Source of the DNA: Micromonospora sp. WMMD1120
GTDB lineage: Bacteria > Actinomycetota > Actinomycetes > Mycobacteriales > Micromonosporaceae
NCBI RefSeq assembly: GCF_029626235.1
Contig: NZ_JARUBO010000005.1
Coordinates: forward strand, 2,822,501-2,886,500
Reading direction: 5' to 3'
DNA length: 64,000 nucleotides
Positions 31,532-40,631 of this stretch are shown piece after piece. Numbering within the stretch: position 1 is the first letter of the stretch; the number at the start of each line of letters is the position of its first letter. A program made the position numbers and the translations under genes. Under the pieces are notes generated by a model. That model searched no databases. It was not told the origin of the DNA and was given only the letters and a program-made list of their open reading frames with translations.

Positions 31532-31618
31532 GGGACCGAGGCTAGTCAGTGTGGATCACGTTGGGAACATCATTTTCTGCGTAACGGCTAGCATCCGGGC
31601 TCGACGTGAGGAGAGCCA

Positions 31619-32704
31619 GTGGATTCCACACCGCAGACCCGGTTCGGCCTGATCGGCAGTGGCTGGCGGGGTGAGTTCTTCCTCCGCCTGGCCCGGTCGC
31701 TGCCGGAGCGGTTCCGGGCGACCGGGGTGGTGACGCGTACCGAGGCGCGCGGTGCCGAGGTGTCGGCCAAGTGGGGCGTGCCGTCCTTCCGCACGGCGGC
31801 CGAGCTGCTCGCCCACGAGCGGCCGGACTTCGTGATCGTGTCGGTGCCCTGGCCGGTGACCCCGGACGCGACCCGTGAGCTGGTCGCGGCGGGCGTACCG
31901 GTGCTGGCCGAGACGCCGCCCGCGCCCGACCTGGCGGGGCTGCGGGCACTGTGGTCCGACGTGGGCGGCAGCGGTCTGGTGCAGGTCGCCGAGCAGTACC
32001 TGCTGATGCCGGGCCACGCCGCCCGGCTGGCGCTGGTCCGCGCGGGGGTGCTCGGTGAGCCGACCTCGGTGCAGATCTCGTCGACCCACCTCTACCACGC
32101 GGTCTCGCTGATCCGTGGCCTGCTCGGTGTCGGGTACGACGCCGCCGAGGTGAACGCGCGCGCCTTCGTCGCGCCGCTGGCCAACCCGCTGTCGCCGGCC
32201 GGCTGGAGTGGCGACGACACCCCGCAGCAGATGTCCACCACCCTCGCCACCATCGACTTCGGCGGGCGGATGGGCCTGTACGACTTCACCGACAACCAGT
32301 GGTGGAATCCGCTGCGCGGCCGCCGGCTCGTGGTCCGGGGCTCGCGCGGTGAGCTGGTGGACGACAGCGTCGTCCGGCTGGTCGACCCGACCACGCCGGT
32401 GGAGTCGTCCCTCATTCGGCGACAGACGGGTCTGGACCTCAATCTGGAAGGGCTCGACCTGAAGCACATCAGCTTCGACGGCGAGGTCGTCTACCGGAAC
32501 CCGTTCGTCGGCAGTGGGATGTCCGACGACGACATCGCGGTGGCTGACATCCTGGTCCGCGCCGGCGCGTGGGCGCGGGACGAGGGACCCGCGCCGTACC
32601 CGCTGGCCGAGGCCTGCCAGGACCATCTGATCAGCGTCGCCATCGAGGAGTCGGTACGCACCGGAGCGCCGGTGGTCACCACCAGGCAGGCGTGGGCGGG
32701 GTAG
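31619..32704 (+). CDS. Gfo/Idh/MocA-family oxidoreductase
   Basis: A 361-residue NAD(P)-dependent sugar/inositol dehydrogenase-like enzyme. The Rossmann motif is FGLIGSGWRGEFFLRLA near the N-terminus; VVTRTEARGAE follows, and the central VAEQYLLMPGHAARL helix leads to the C-terminal substrate domain. The conserved EKP motif is replaced by AETPPAP. The substrate is unknown. GTG 31619 follows GTGAGGAGAGCC. Confidence 0.85.
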   Translation: MDSTPQTRFGLIGSGWRGEFFLRLARSLPERFRATGVVTRTEARGAEVSAKWGVPSFRTAAELLAHERPDFVIVSVPWPVTPDATRELVAAGVPVLAETPPAPDLAGLRALWSDVGGSGLVQVAEQYLLMPGHAARLALVRAGVLGEPTSVQISSTHLYHAVSLIRGLLGVGYDAAEVNARAFVAPLANPLSPAGWSGDDTPQQMSTTLATIDFGGRMGLYDFTDNQWWNPLRGRRLVVRGSRGELVDDSVVRLVDPTTPVESSLIRRQTGLDLNLEGLDLKHISFDGEVVYRNPFVGSGMSDDDIAVADILVRAGAWARDEGPAPYPLAEACQDHLISVAIEESVRTGAPVVTTRQAWAG

Positions 32705-32774
32705 CCCTCGGCGCACCGTCGGCGGCCGAAATCGCGCTTCCACCACGCCTGCCGAAATCCATACGCTCGTGCCC

Positions 32775-33311
32775 ATGACGGGGATGGAAGCGACCTGGCC
32801 CAGGCATCGGCTCTGGCGCTGGGGATTGATCGGGTTGGTGGTCGTCGCGGTGGCGGTGGCGCTCTATCCACCGGCGCACTTCTGGGGGCCACGGCCCTAC
32901 CGGCATCCGGACGGCCTCTTCGGCGCGACCCGGGGCGACTTCGAGGACGACATTCTGCCGCACTACCAGGTCAGCCTGCCGTGTGATGTGGACGGTCTCC
33001 GGTACGCCAACACCGAGGACGTGACCGGGCCGATGGGCGAGCTGTACCTGCGCTTCCGCACGTCGCCGGGGTGCCTGGACCGGATCCTGGGCGGCTGGGC
33101 GGCGGACCCGGCGCAGCCGGCGACGATGGCGCCCACCGACCCCGGGTTCCCGATGCCGGCCTCGGCCATCCCGGACACCGTCGGATGGCGCTTCGAGGCG
33201 GATTCGTACCAGGTGTACCGGCGCGCCGGGGACGTCGTGACGGGGTCGGTGGTGGCGCTGCGTGACGGCAGGCGGGTGACCGTCCACCTCATCGCCCGGT
33301 ACGCGCACTGA
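32775..33311 (+). CDS. Membrane-anchored hypothetical protein
   Basis: A 178-residue protein with one N-terminal membrane helix (GLIGLVVVAVAVALYPP) and an extracytoplasmic domain with two Cys (LPCDVDGLRYANTED; SPGCLDRIL) that may form a disulfide. The start is ATG 32775; GTG 32769 and ATG 32784 are in frame. No family is recognised. Confidence 0.65.
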   Translation: MTGMEATWPRHRLWRWGLIGLVVVAVAVALYPPAHFWGPRPYRHPDGLFGATRGDFEDDILPHYQVSLPCDVDGLRYANTEDVTGPMGELYLRFRTSPGCLDRILGGWAADPAQPATMAPTDPGFPMPASAIPDTVGWRFEADSYQVYRRAGDVVTGSVVALRDGRRVTVHLIARYAH

Positions 33312-33359
33312 CGCGGCGGTCCCGTCGGGGTCGGGTGGGTCCACCCGACCCCGGGGACG

Positions 33360-34160
33360 TCACGGCTTCCAGGAGCCGGCGGTCGTGGACCGGTGCCGGT
33401 ACTCCAGCGCGCCGGCCGTGTCGGGCACGTCGAAGACCACGCTGCCGGTGCGCCGGGCGCCGGCGGTCAGGCTCTTGGTGGCGGGCATCGGCTTGCCGCA
33501 GCCGGAGGAGGCCGCGCCGGTGGCCCTGGTCCTGGTGCCGTCGGTGGCGACCCACTGGAACGCGGTCGGGGTCGCCGGGGCGGTCCCCTTGGTGACCTCC
33601 ACCGTGACGTCGGCGATCAGGTACACGCCCTCGTCGGGCTTGTCGCCGGAGGACCTGCAGGGTTTGGTGGCGCTGCGGAACTTCGTCACGGTGATCTCGA
33701 TGGTGCCCTCGTCGCCGTTCACGACGAGGGTGTCGCCGGGCGACAGGTCACGGCCGTCGTGGCTGGCCGGTGGTGGCGTCGACGGGCGGGTGTTGGACCG
33801 GGCCGGCCCGACGGCCAGGGTCGGGTCGGGGTCGGGCAGCGCCTCGCTGACAGTGGTCGGGGCCGGGTGCGCGCTCAGCACGACCGCCACGATGGCGCCG
33901 GCGCTGGCGAGCAGGGTGAGGACGGCCGCGCTGACCGCGACCGCCACCGTCCGCCTGGCGTTGCTGGCCTCCGCCGGCTGCGGTGCGCTGATCGGACGGC
34001 CCACGGAACCGGGCACCCGATCGCCGCCGCCGGTGTCCGGGAACCCCTCCGCTGTCGCGTACGCCGCGCCCGAGAACGGCGGGTGCGGTGTCGTCGTGAG
34101 TGGACCGGTCGACGGTTGCTGGAGGTCCTGCGGCCCGGCGGAGGGCTGGGGGTGGGTCAC
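33360..34160 (-). CDS. Membrane-anchored DUF4352-like protein
   Basis: A 266-residue protein: a Pro-rich cytoplasmic N-terminus (1-75), one membrane helix (VAVSAAVLTLLASAGAIVAV), a Pro/Thr linker, and an extracytoplasmic beta-domain from about residue 140 (GDTLVVNGDEGTIEITVTKF, GVYLIADVTVEV) with the look of DUF4352, an immunoglobulin-like fold. Two Cys in the domain may pair. The function is unknown. Confidence 0.7.
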   Translation of the reverse strand: MTHPQPSAGPQDLQQPSTGPLTTTPHPPFSGAAYATAEGFPDTGGGDRVPGSVGRPISAPQPAEASNARRTVAVAVSAAVLTLLASAGAIVAVVLSAHPAPTTVSEALPDPDPTLAVGPARSNTRPSTPPPASHDGRDLSPGDTLVVNGDEGTIEITVTKFRSATKPCRSSGDKPDEGVYLIADVTVEVTKGTAPATPTAFQWVATDGTRTRATGAASSGCGKPMPATKSLTAGARRTGSVVFDVPDTAGALEYRHRSTTAGSWKP

Positions 34161-34280
34161 CGTACTCCTTGACGCCTCAATACGTGCGGTGCGGGAACCA
34201 GTCGACGTTACCGTGGGTGGCGGACCGGCCGTTCGCCGCGCCCGTGGGCGCCCACCATCGACGCGGATGCGGGGGACAGG

Positions 34281-34937
34281 TCACCGAGGCGTCAGCGCCG
34301 CCGCGGTGCGGACCAGCCCGTCGGTGACCACGAACCGGCCGGTGATCGACGCCGGTGGGTCCTCGATCACCGCGGCGTCCACCCGGGCCGGTGCGATCGA
34401 AGCGGTGAACGTGCCGCTGTCCGGGTCGAGTCGCAGGAGGGCGTCGTGAAAGCCCAGCCAGCTCTCGACGAGCGGGTACCACACCTTGTAGACGGTTTCC
34501 TTCGCACTGAACACGACGATCGGCCAGTGGACCCCGCCCGGTAGCCGTGCGCAGTCGGCCTCCTCCTCGGGCAGCAGCACGAGTCGGCGTACCCCCGGAT
34601 TGATCTCGCGGTGCTGCTCGGCGTCCATCCCGACGGACCGGATGTGGGTGGTGTGCGCCGCGGCGGCGGCGCAGTAGCCGGTGGTGTGGGTGATCGCACC
34701 GACCACGCCGGCCGGCCAGACCGGCGCGCGGTCGGCGGCGGCCGGCACGGCGGTCGGCGGCAGGCCGAGGTCGGTCAGCGCCCGGCGGGCGCAGGCCCGG
34801 CCCGCGGTGAAGTCCCGCCGACGGGTCTGCGCGGCCCGCTCGCCGAGACATGCCTGCTCAGCGGGGAGCAACTCGCCGGTCCAGTCGGCCGGCCCGGCGA
34901 CGGCCACCGCGACCGTCGGCGGCAGCAGGTCACGCAT
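34281..34937 (-). CDS. 4'-phosphopantetheinyl transferase (Sfp/EntD type)
   Basis: A 218-residue enzyme that transfers phosphopantetheine from CoA to carrier proteins. Motifs: RRRDFTAGRACARRAL (CoA binding), VGMDAEQH (Mg-binding Asp and Glu) and VFSAKETVYKVWYP (catalytic Glu-Lys), the EntD/Sfp signature. Enzymes of this type activate polyketide and nonribosomal-peptide synthetases; none is in the window, so the target genes lie elsewhere. Confidence 0.92.
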   Translation of the reverse strand: MRDLLPPTVAVAVAGPADWTGELLPAEQACLGERAAQTRRRDFTAGRACARRALTDLGLPPTAVPAAADRAPVWPAGVVGAITHTTGYCAAAAAHTTHIRSVGMDAEQHREINPGVRRLVLLPEEEADCARLPGGVHWPIVVFSAKETVYKVWYPLVESWLGFHDALLRLDPDSGTFTASIAPARVDAAVIEDPPASITGRFVVTDGLVRTAAALTPR

Positions 34938-35136
34938 CGTGTCGAGCTACCGGCCGGTAGGAATGGCGCATGCGGTCAACCGTCAACTTTCCGACTCTCA
35001 CGACCGGTGAAAGTACCGCAAAGATGTAACACCGGAGGGACGCGTAGCGCTCTCCCTGATGGCTCCGGGGGGACCACCATCAACACTGGCCGGCACGGCA
35101 GTCGGCAGTCCCGAGGACTATCTGGAAGGACGTGCG

Positions 35137-35406
35137 ATGACCGATGGTGCGGAACGGTCGGGCGTGCTGGCTGACGACCACGCCCCGAAGACCCCCTGCT
35201 GGAGCTGTGGCTCCTGCGGTGACGAGTGGCCGTGCGCGACGAAGCGCACCCGGCTGCTGGCGGAGTATGGCGGTGACCGGGCGATGCTCAGCGTCTACCT
35301 GGGCTCCTGCCTGGCGGCCGCCACCGAGGATCTGCGTGCCGCACCGGTGATGTCGCTCCAGAACCGCTTCATCGGCTGGTTGCCCCGCGGCTCCCGGCGC
35401 GCCTGA
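35137..35406 (+). CDS. Small Cys-rich conserved protein
   Basis: An 89-residue protein with CWSCGSCGDEWPCATKRTRL: four Cys spaced as C-x2-C-x2-C-x5-C, followed by LLAEYGGDRAMLSVYLGSCL. Similar short proteins occur in many copies in Micromonosporaceae and are sometimes labelled flavin reductase without evidence. A metal site is plausible. ATG 35137 follows GGAAGGACG. Confidence 0.65.
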   Translation: MTDGAERSGVLADDHAPKTPCWSCGSCGDEWPCATKRTRLLAEYGGDRAMLSVYLGSCLAAATEDLRAAPVMSLQNRFIGWLPRGSRRA

Positions 35407-35484
35407 ACGGTTGGTGGCCCCACCCGGAGGGCGGGGCCACCAACGCGCCGGTGCCGGTCGACGGGGTCAGCGTCCGGCGGGCGT

Positions 35485-36318
35485 TCAGCGCCGCCGGGGC
35501 CGCCGGGTCAGCCCGAAGCCGAACACGCCGGCCACCGCGGCGAGCACGCCGCCGATGGCGGTCCAGACCCAGCGCGAGCCCAGATCCGGCAGCCAGCCCG
35601 TCAGCGCGTCGCCGTCGTCGTCGGCCTCCGGGTCCACCGGGGGTACGGCGTCGAGCACGGTGCCCGCCCTGGTGTTCGCCACCAGCGGGGCGGCCAGCTC
35701 GCCGTCGTCGGCCGATGCGCCCCGGTCGGCGATGGTGCCGACCAGCAGGTCCACGTCGATCGGCGCGCCGAGGTCCGGCTCCGGCAGGTCGGTCACGGAG
35801 AGTCGGATCACGTACGAGCCGGGCAGCGGATCGGCCGACCACGGCTCGGCCCACGGCCGGACCTCGCGCAGCGTGCAGCCCAGCGCCACCGTCGACGCCT
35901 TCGCGTCCACCGTCGGGGTCTGCGCCCCGGCCGTGCACGCCTGGCGTCGGCGCAGCCCGTCGAAGACGTCGACGGTCCAGGTCGACGCGCCACTGCGCCC
36001 CTTGGGGAAGGTGATGGTGGCGGCGATCTCGTGCACCTGGCCGGCCTTGGCCGGGAACGACCAGTACAGGTGGTCGCCGATCGAGGCGTCCACCCGTACC
36101 GGCTGTCCGGGGGTGATCGGGGTGGCGGTGAGGAACGACGTACCGGCGCGGGTCACCGGCGTGGCCCCCGGGGAGGGCGTCGGGGCGGCGAGGGCCGCAG
36201 TGGCGGTCGGGGCGGCGAGGGCCGCAGTGGCCGCTGGGGCGGCGAGGGTCGCCGGGAGCGCCACGCTCCCGCCGACGGCGAGCAGCGCCGTCAGGGACCG
36301 GACCAGTGGGGTACGCAT
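35485..36318 (-). CDS. Exported single-pass protein coupled to the VWA gene
   Basis: A 277-residue protein with a signal peptide (MRTPLVRSLTALLAVGG through ALAAPAATA), an extracytoplasmic beta-rich domain (DHLYWSFPAKAGQVHEIAAT), two Cys, and a C-terminal membrane helix (WVWTAIGGVLAAVAGVFGFG) before an Arg-rich end. Its ATG shares one base with the stop of the von Willebrand gene (TGATG), so the two are probably made together and act at the cell surface. Confidence 0.75.
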   Translation of the reverse strand: MRTPLVRSLTALLAVGGSVALPATLAAPAATAALAAPTATAALAAPTPSPGATPVTRAGTSFLTATPITPGQPVRVDASIGDHLYWSFPAKAGQVHEIAATITFPKGRSGASTWTVDVFDGLRRRQACTAGAQTPTVDAKASTVALGCTLREVRPWAEPWSADPLPGSYVIRLSVTDLPEPDLGAPIDVDLLVGTIADRGASADDGELAAPLVANTRAGTVLDAVPPVDPEADDDGDALTGWLPDLGSRWVWTAIGGVLAAVAGVFGFGLTRRPRRR

Positions 36319-37625
36319 CAGTTCTCCCTCCAGGTGGCGACCCACCAGCGGGTGAGCAGGCCGGCGAGCAGGCCGGTGAGCAGCCCGGCGATGGTGAGCA
36401 GGGCGAGCAGCACCCACCCGCGACCGAGGTCCGGGCCGTCCGGCGCGGGGGCGGCGGCGACCACGTCGATGGTCAGCTCGACCGGCATGCCCGGAGTCGC
36501 CGCGGTGCCGGTACGCGGGGCGAACGAGTTGCTCACCACCAGGCAGACGGTGGTCGGCTCGACGACCGGCGCGGGACTCTCGTCGGTCTGCTCGGCGTCC
36601 TCGTCGTCGGCGCTGGCCGACCAGCGCAGCCCGGCGGAGAGCACGTCGGCCCGTCCGCTGCCGGCGTCCGCGCCACGGACGAGTTCCCGACCGTCCGCCG
36701 CGGTGGCCCGCAGCAGCACCCCGTAGTCCCGGCTCACCGGCCGGTCCAACGCCATGCTGACCGACGCCCGCAGCTCCTGCCCGGGGCGGATCGGCACACG
36801 GTAGTAGCGGTGCTCGGAGAACGCCTCGCGGTCGGCGTACACACCGGGGGCGAGCAGCGGCGCGGAGTCGCAGGCGTTCGCGCCGCCGACGACGGTGGGC
36901 GCCCGGGTGTGGGTGTCGCCGGCCCGCTCGACGAGCTGTTTGATCCGGCCGGTCAGCTCCTCGGCGCTCTGCGCGGCGGTGTAGGTGCCGCCGGTCGCGC
37001 CGGCGATGCAGAGCAGTTGCCGGCGGACCTTCTCGTCCGGGGCCAGCCCGAGGGTGTCGACGACCAGGCTGGTGCCCTGGGCGGCCAGTTCACGGGCCAC
37101 CTCGCACGGGTCCGGCGGGGCGCAGGTGTCCTCGCCGTCCGTGATCAGCACGATCCGGCGGGTTGTCGCTCCGGTGCCCAGGTCCTGCGCGGCGGCGCGC
37201 AGCGCCAGGCCGACAGGCGTGAACCCGGTTGGTCGCAACGTCGCCACCGCGGCCTTGGCCGCGGACCGGTCCACCGGACCGACCGGCACGATCTGCTGGG
37301 TGTCCTGGCAGCCGACCTTCTTGTCCTTGCCCCGGTAGGTGGCGCCGAGCACCCGGATGCCGAGCTGGGTCTCCGCGGGCAGCGCGTCCACGACCTCGTT
37401 GAACGCCTGCTGGGCGACCGAGATCCGGCTACGTCCGTCGATGTCGGCGGCGCGCATCGACCCGCTGACGTCGAGTACCAGCTCGACCCGGGGCGGTTCC
37501 GGCGCCGGCTCCTCGTCGGCGCGTGCCGGAGCGGGCCCGGCCAGCGCGGTGGTCGCCAGCAGTCCGACGAGGACGGCCGTCGATCGTCTGTAGTTGATCA
37601 CGGCCCGCAGTGTAGTGAGATCCAC
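36318..37625 (-). CDS. Exported von Willebrand factor A-domain protein
   Basis: A 435-residue protein: signal peptide (about residues 10-36), then a VWA domain with the metal-ion adhesion site DVSGS (Asp52, Ser54, Ser56), RPTGFTPVGLALRAAAQDLG and ITDGEDTC. A second extracytoplasmic domain follows (HRYYRVPIRPGQELRASVSM), then a C-terminal membrane helix near LLALLTIAGLLTGLLAGLL. GTG 37625 or GTG 37601 starts it. VWA proteins bind ligands through metal; the partner here is probably the coupled downstream protein. Confidence 0.82.
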   Translation of the reverse strand: MDLTTLRAVINYRRSTAVLVGLLATTALAGPAPARADEEPAPEPPRVELVLDVSGSMRAADIDGRSRISVAQQAFNEVVDALPAETQLGIRVLGATYRGKDKKVGCQDTQQIVPVGPVDRSAAKAAVATLRPTGFTPVGLALRAAAQDLGTGATTRRIVLITDGEDTCAPPDPCEVARELAAQGTSLVVDTLGLAPDEKVRRQLLCIAGATGGTYTAAQSAEELTGRIKQLVERAGDTHTRAPTVVGGANACDSAPLLAPGVYADREAFSEHRYYRVPIRPGQELRASVSMALDRPVSRDYGVLLRATAADGRELVRGADAGSGRADVLSAGLRWSASADDEDAEQTDESPAPVVEPTTVCLVVSNSFAPRTGTAATPGMPVELTIDVVAAAPAPDGPDLGRGWVLLALLTIAGLLTGLLAGLLTRWWVATWREN

Positions 37626-37836
37626 TTTGGATGATCACGTGGGTGGTGGCGGTCGGCTCAGGCCCTCCCGGCGGGTCGGTGACCGCCGCTGGCCCGCCGG
37701 TTCCGCGCGCTGGGTCCATGCCGGGTCACCGAGGGTCAACTGCAAAAGGCAAGTTGCTGGCCCGGCCACCATCCGTCGGAAATCTGACCCAAGTCGACCC
37801 GTTGTGCCGGTGGTGCACGGTGGTTAAGCTCTTCAT

Positions 37837-37884
37837 GCGCGCCCCAATCGCCCGCTTCCCCCGTGGCAGGCGATCGGGGCGCGC
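37837..37884 (+). other. Large hairpin, possible part of a small RNA
   Basis: GCGCGCCCC and ATCGCC (37837-37852, one mismatch between them) pair with GGCGAT and GGGGCGCGC (37869-37884). It sits in the intergenic region 37626-37952 just before a second hairpin; no gene is supported there. Confidence 0.4.
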
Positions 37885-37895
37885 GTCTATGTCTG

Positions 37896-37935
37896 AAAGG
37901 GGGCCCGCACGCTTCGAAGCGTCCGGGCCCCCTTT
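37896..37935. terminator. Bidirectional hairpin terminator
   Basis: AAAGGGGGCCCG (37896-37907) pairs perfectly with CGGGCCCCCTTT (37924-37935); the loop contains the palindrome ACGCTTCGAAGCGT. It lies 18 bp beyond the mannosyltransferase stop and has T and A runs on both sides, so it can work in either direction. Confidence 0.75.
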
Positions 37936-37952
37936 CGTGGCGGTGCGTCGCC

Positions 37953-39668
37953 CTATATCCACCGACCGTCGAGCCACATCCGGGACAGCCAGTCCGAGTA
38001 CGGGATGACCTTGCCGACGAAGATCGGGTAGAAGTACGCGAAGCAGAGCCCGACCAGCAGCACGTACGCCCCCGCCGCGATGCTGCCGACGAGTCGACGT
38101 TCGTAGCTCGGGTCGCCCGGCACCAGCCGGGTCACCTCGCCCACGTCCCCGCCGTCCGGCGCGATCAGCGCCCCCAGCACGTACACCACGGCCAGCACCA
38201 GGAACGGCACCACCGGAGCGGCGTAGAACGAGAACATCGTGCGGCCGTCCAACGCGAACCAGAACCACGGCAGCAGCCCGGCGGCCACGGCGAGCAGGAT
38301 CGCACCGGCCCGCCAGTCCCGGCGGGCCACGCCCAGCCAGACCAGCGCCGCCAGGGCGGGCAGGAACGACCACCAGAGCAGCGGGGTGCCCAGCAGCAGG
38401 ACCTCGGAGGCGCAGGTCGGCGCGCCGCACGCGCCGTCGCTGGCGTAGTGGAACGCCACCGGTCGACCCAGCAGCAGCCATTGCCACGGCCACGACTGGT
38501 ACTTGTGCGCGTCGTCGAGCTGGGCGTGGAAGCCGTACGCCGCCCGGTGGTACTCCACCAGGTTGATCAGCGGGCCGATCACCGGCCGGTCGCTGAGCGG
38601 GGCGCCCGGGTAGGCCGACGCGAGCCGGTAGTAGCCGTCGTCGGTGATCAGCCAGCCCGACCAGGTGGCGAGGTAGGTGCCCACCATGAGCACGCCGGCG
38701 AGCACCAGCCAGGGCAGCTCGTCGACAACGGTGTCCCGCCAGGGGCGGCGGACCCCGGCCGAGCGGCGTACGCCGACCTCCCAGAGGATCACCAGCAGCG
38801 CGAACACGGGCACGAAGTAGAGGGCGCTCCACTTCACCGCGCAGGCGCAGCCGATCAGCACACCGGCCGCCAACCGCCACCAGGGCCAGGTGCGCCAACC
38901 GGTCGGCGGTCGGCCGGCGCGGCCGGGCCGGCTCGGGTCGAGCCCGTCGTCCAGCGCCCGCGCCCACCGGCGACGGCGGGCGTCCCGGTCGAGCACCAGC
39001 GCGCCGAACGCGGCCAGCACGAAGAAGAGCAGGAAGATGTCGAGCAGCGCGGCGCGGGACAGCACCAGGTGGAAGCCGTCCAGGGCGAGCAGCAGGCCGG
39101 CCGCGCAGCCCAGCACCGTCGAGCGGAACATCCGCCGGCCGATGCGGACCAGCAGCAGCACCGACAGCGTGCCGATCACCGCCGCCGAGAAACGCCAGCC
39201 GAACTCCGGCGCGGTGGTCATCAGGTGCCCGGGGACCGAGACCTTGGAATCCGCGTCCTGGTAGCCGAAGGCCCACTCGCCGATGCCGATCAGCCACTTG
39301 CCCAACGGCGGGTGCACCACGTACGACGGGACGTTGTCCTTGTAGTTCCACTCCACGCCTCGGCTGATCAGCCCGTAGGCGTCCTTGGCGTAGTACGTCT
39401 CGTCGAAGATCTTGCCCTTCAGGTCGGACAGCCCGACGAAGCGCAGGATCGCCGCGATGGCCACCACGACCGCCGTGGCCAGCCAGGAGTAGCGGTCGGC
39501 CTGGGTGTCGACGGTGGCGAACCGTCGCCGGACCGCGGCGCTCAGGCCGCCGCCGCCGTCGGCGCGCGGCGCCTCCGGCACCTCCGGACCAGGGCTGCTC
39601 CCGGCGGTCACCGCGACCGTCTTGGCAGGATCGGCGCTCGGGCTCTGCGCTGTCGACGCACTCGTCAC
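37953..39668 (-). CDS. pmt: Protein O-mannosyltransferase (GT39)
   Basis: A 571-residue polytopic membrane enzyme that transfers mannose from polyprenyl-phosphate mannose to Ser/Thr of exported proteins. The first extracytoplasmic loop carries the catalytic Asp-Glu in KIFDETYYAKDAYG and the motif YVVHPPLGKWLIGIGEW. About eleven hydrophobic segments follow. The start is GTG 39668; open reading extends further upstream across the oppositely transcribed rsmI and is not real. It is head to head with rsmI, as in mycobacteria (Rv1002c/Rv1003). Confidence 0.92.
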   Translation of the reverse strand: MTSASTAQSPSADPAKTVAVTAGSSPGPEVPEAPRADGGGGLSAAVRRRFATVDTQADRYSWLATAVVVAIAAILRFVGLSDLKGKIFDETYYAKDAYGLISRGVEWNYKDNVPSYVVHPPLGKWLIGIGEWAFGYQDADSKVSVPGHLMTTAPEFGWRFSAAVIGTLSVLLLVRIGRRMFRSTVLGCAAGLLLALDGFHLVLSRAALLDIFLLFFVLAAFGALVLDRDARRRRWARALDDGLDPSRPGRAGRPPTGWRTWPWWRLAAGVLIGCACAVKWSALYFVPVFALLVILWEVGVRRSAGVRRPWRDTVVDELPWLVLAGVLMVGTYLATWSGWLITDDGYYRLASAYPGAPLSDRPVIGPLINLVEYHRAAYGFHAQLDDAHKYQSWPWQWLLLGRPVAFHYASDGACGAPTCASEVLLLGTPLLWWSFLPALAALVWLGVARRDWRAGAILLAVAAGLLPWFWFALDGRTMFSFYAAPVVPFLVLAVVYVLGALIAPDGGDVGEVTRLVPGDPSYERRLVGSIAAGAYVLLVGLCFAYFYPIFVGKVIPYSDWLSRMWLDGRWI

Positions 39669-39752
39669 CCGGCGATCGTAGGCTGCCAGGATGGTCGACG
39701 GCGTCTGTCGTCCCTGATACCGGTATTCGCAATCAACGAGGGAGACGAATCC

Positions 39753-40601
39753 GTGGGTGAAATGTCCGAAGCTGGGCGCCTGATCCTGCTCGGTGCCCCG
39801 CTCGGCAACCCCGCCGACGCCTCGGCCCGGTTCCGCGAGGTCTTGACCAACGCGGACGTGGTCGCGGCCGAGGACACCCGCCGGCTCACCCGGCTGGCCC
39901 GCGATCTCGACATCACCGTCGGCGGCCGGATCGTCTCCTACTTCGAGGGCAACGAGGAGCGCCGCACCCCCGAGCTGGTCGAGGTCATCCTCGGCGGGTA
40001 CGTGGTGGCGCTCGTCACCGACGGCGGAATGCCCAGCGTCTCCGACCCCGGCTACCGGCTCGTCCGCGCCGCGTTGGACGTCGGGGCGCCGGTCACCGTC
40101 GCCCCCGGGCCGAGCGCGGTCACCACCGCGCTGGCGGTCTCCGGGCTGCCCTGTGACCGGTTCTGCTTCGAGGGCTTCCTGCCCCGTACCCCCGGCGGCC
40201 GTCGGTCGCGGCTGCGGGCGCTCGCCGCCGAGGAGCGCACCCTCGTCTTCTTCGAGGCGCCGCACCGGATCGGGGCGACGCTCACCGACCTGGCCGACGC
40301 GTTCGGCGCGGACCGGCCGGCCGCCCTCTGCCGCGAACTCACCAAAACCTACGAGGAGGTGGTCCGCCGCCCGCTCGGCGAGCTGGCCCGGTGGGCCGTC
40401 GAGGGCGAGCCGCGCGGCGAGATCACACTGGTGGTGGCCGGCGCCCCGGCGACCGCCGCCGAACGCCCCGACGACGACACCCTGCGCGCGGCAGTGGCCG
40501 AGCGGGAGGCCGCCGGCCGCTCCCGCCGCGACGCCATCACCGACGTCGCCACCGAGTACGCGCTGCGTCGCCGGGACGTCTACACGATCGTGCACAGCTG
40601 A
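39753..40601 (+). CDS. rsmI: 16S rRNA (cytidine1402-2'-O)-methyltransferase
   Basis: A 282-residue tetrapyrrole-methylase-fold enzyme methylating C1402 in the decoding centre, paired elsewhere with RsmH. Motifs: LILLGAPLGNPADAS, VAAEDTRRLTRL, VTDGGMPSVSDPGYRLV and FEGFLPRTPGGR. GTG 39753 is preceded by AGGGAG; ATG 39762 is in frame. The long open frame running back to about 37863 is an artefact of high GC. Confidence 0.92.
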   Translation: MGEMSEAGRLILLGAPLGNPADASARFREVLTNADVVAAEDTRRLTRLARDLDITVGGRIVSYFEGNEERRTPELVEVILGGYVVALVTDGGMPSVSDPGYRLVRAALDVGAPVTVAPGPSAVTTALAVSGLPCDRFCFEGFLPRTPGGRRSRLRALAAEERTLVFFEAPHRIGATLTDLADAFGADRPAALCRELTKTYEEVVRRPLGELARWAVEGEPRGEITLVVAGAPATAAERPDDDTLRAAVAEREAAGRSRRDAITDVATEYALRRRDVYTIVHS

Positions 40602-40631
40602 CCGGAGCTGCCCGGCCAGGTCGGGGCGGGA

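Noticed and set aside
37863..39752. Long plus-strand N-terminal extension of rsmI
   Set aside because: Antisense to pmt; composition is Arg/Gln/Gly nonsense and rsmI has its own GTG with a ribosome binding site at 39753.
39669..40595. N-terminal extension of pmt on the minus strand
   Set aside because: Runs antisense through rsmI; conserved Pmt sequence begins well after the GTG at 39668.
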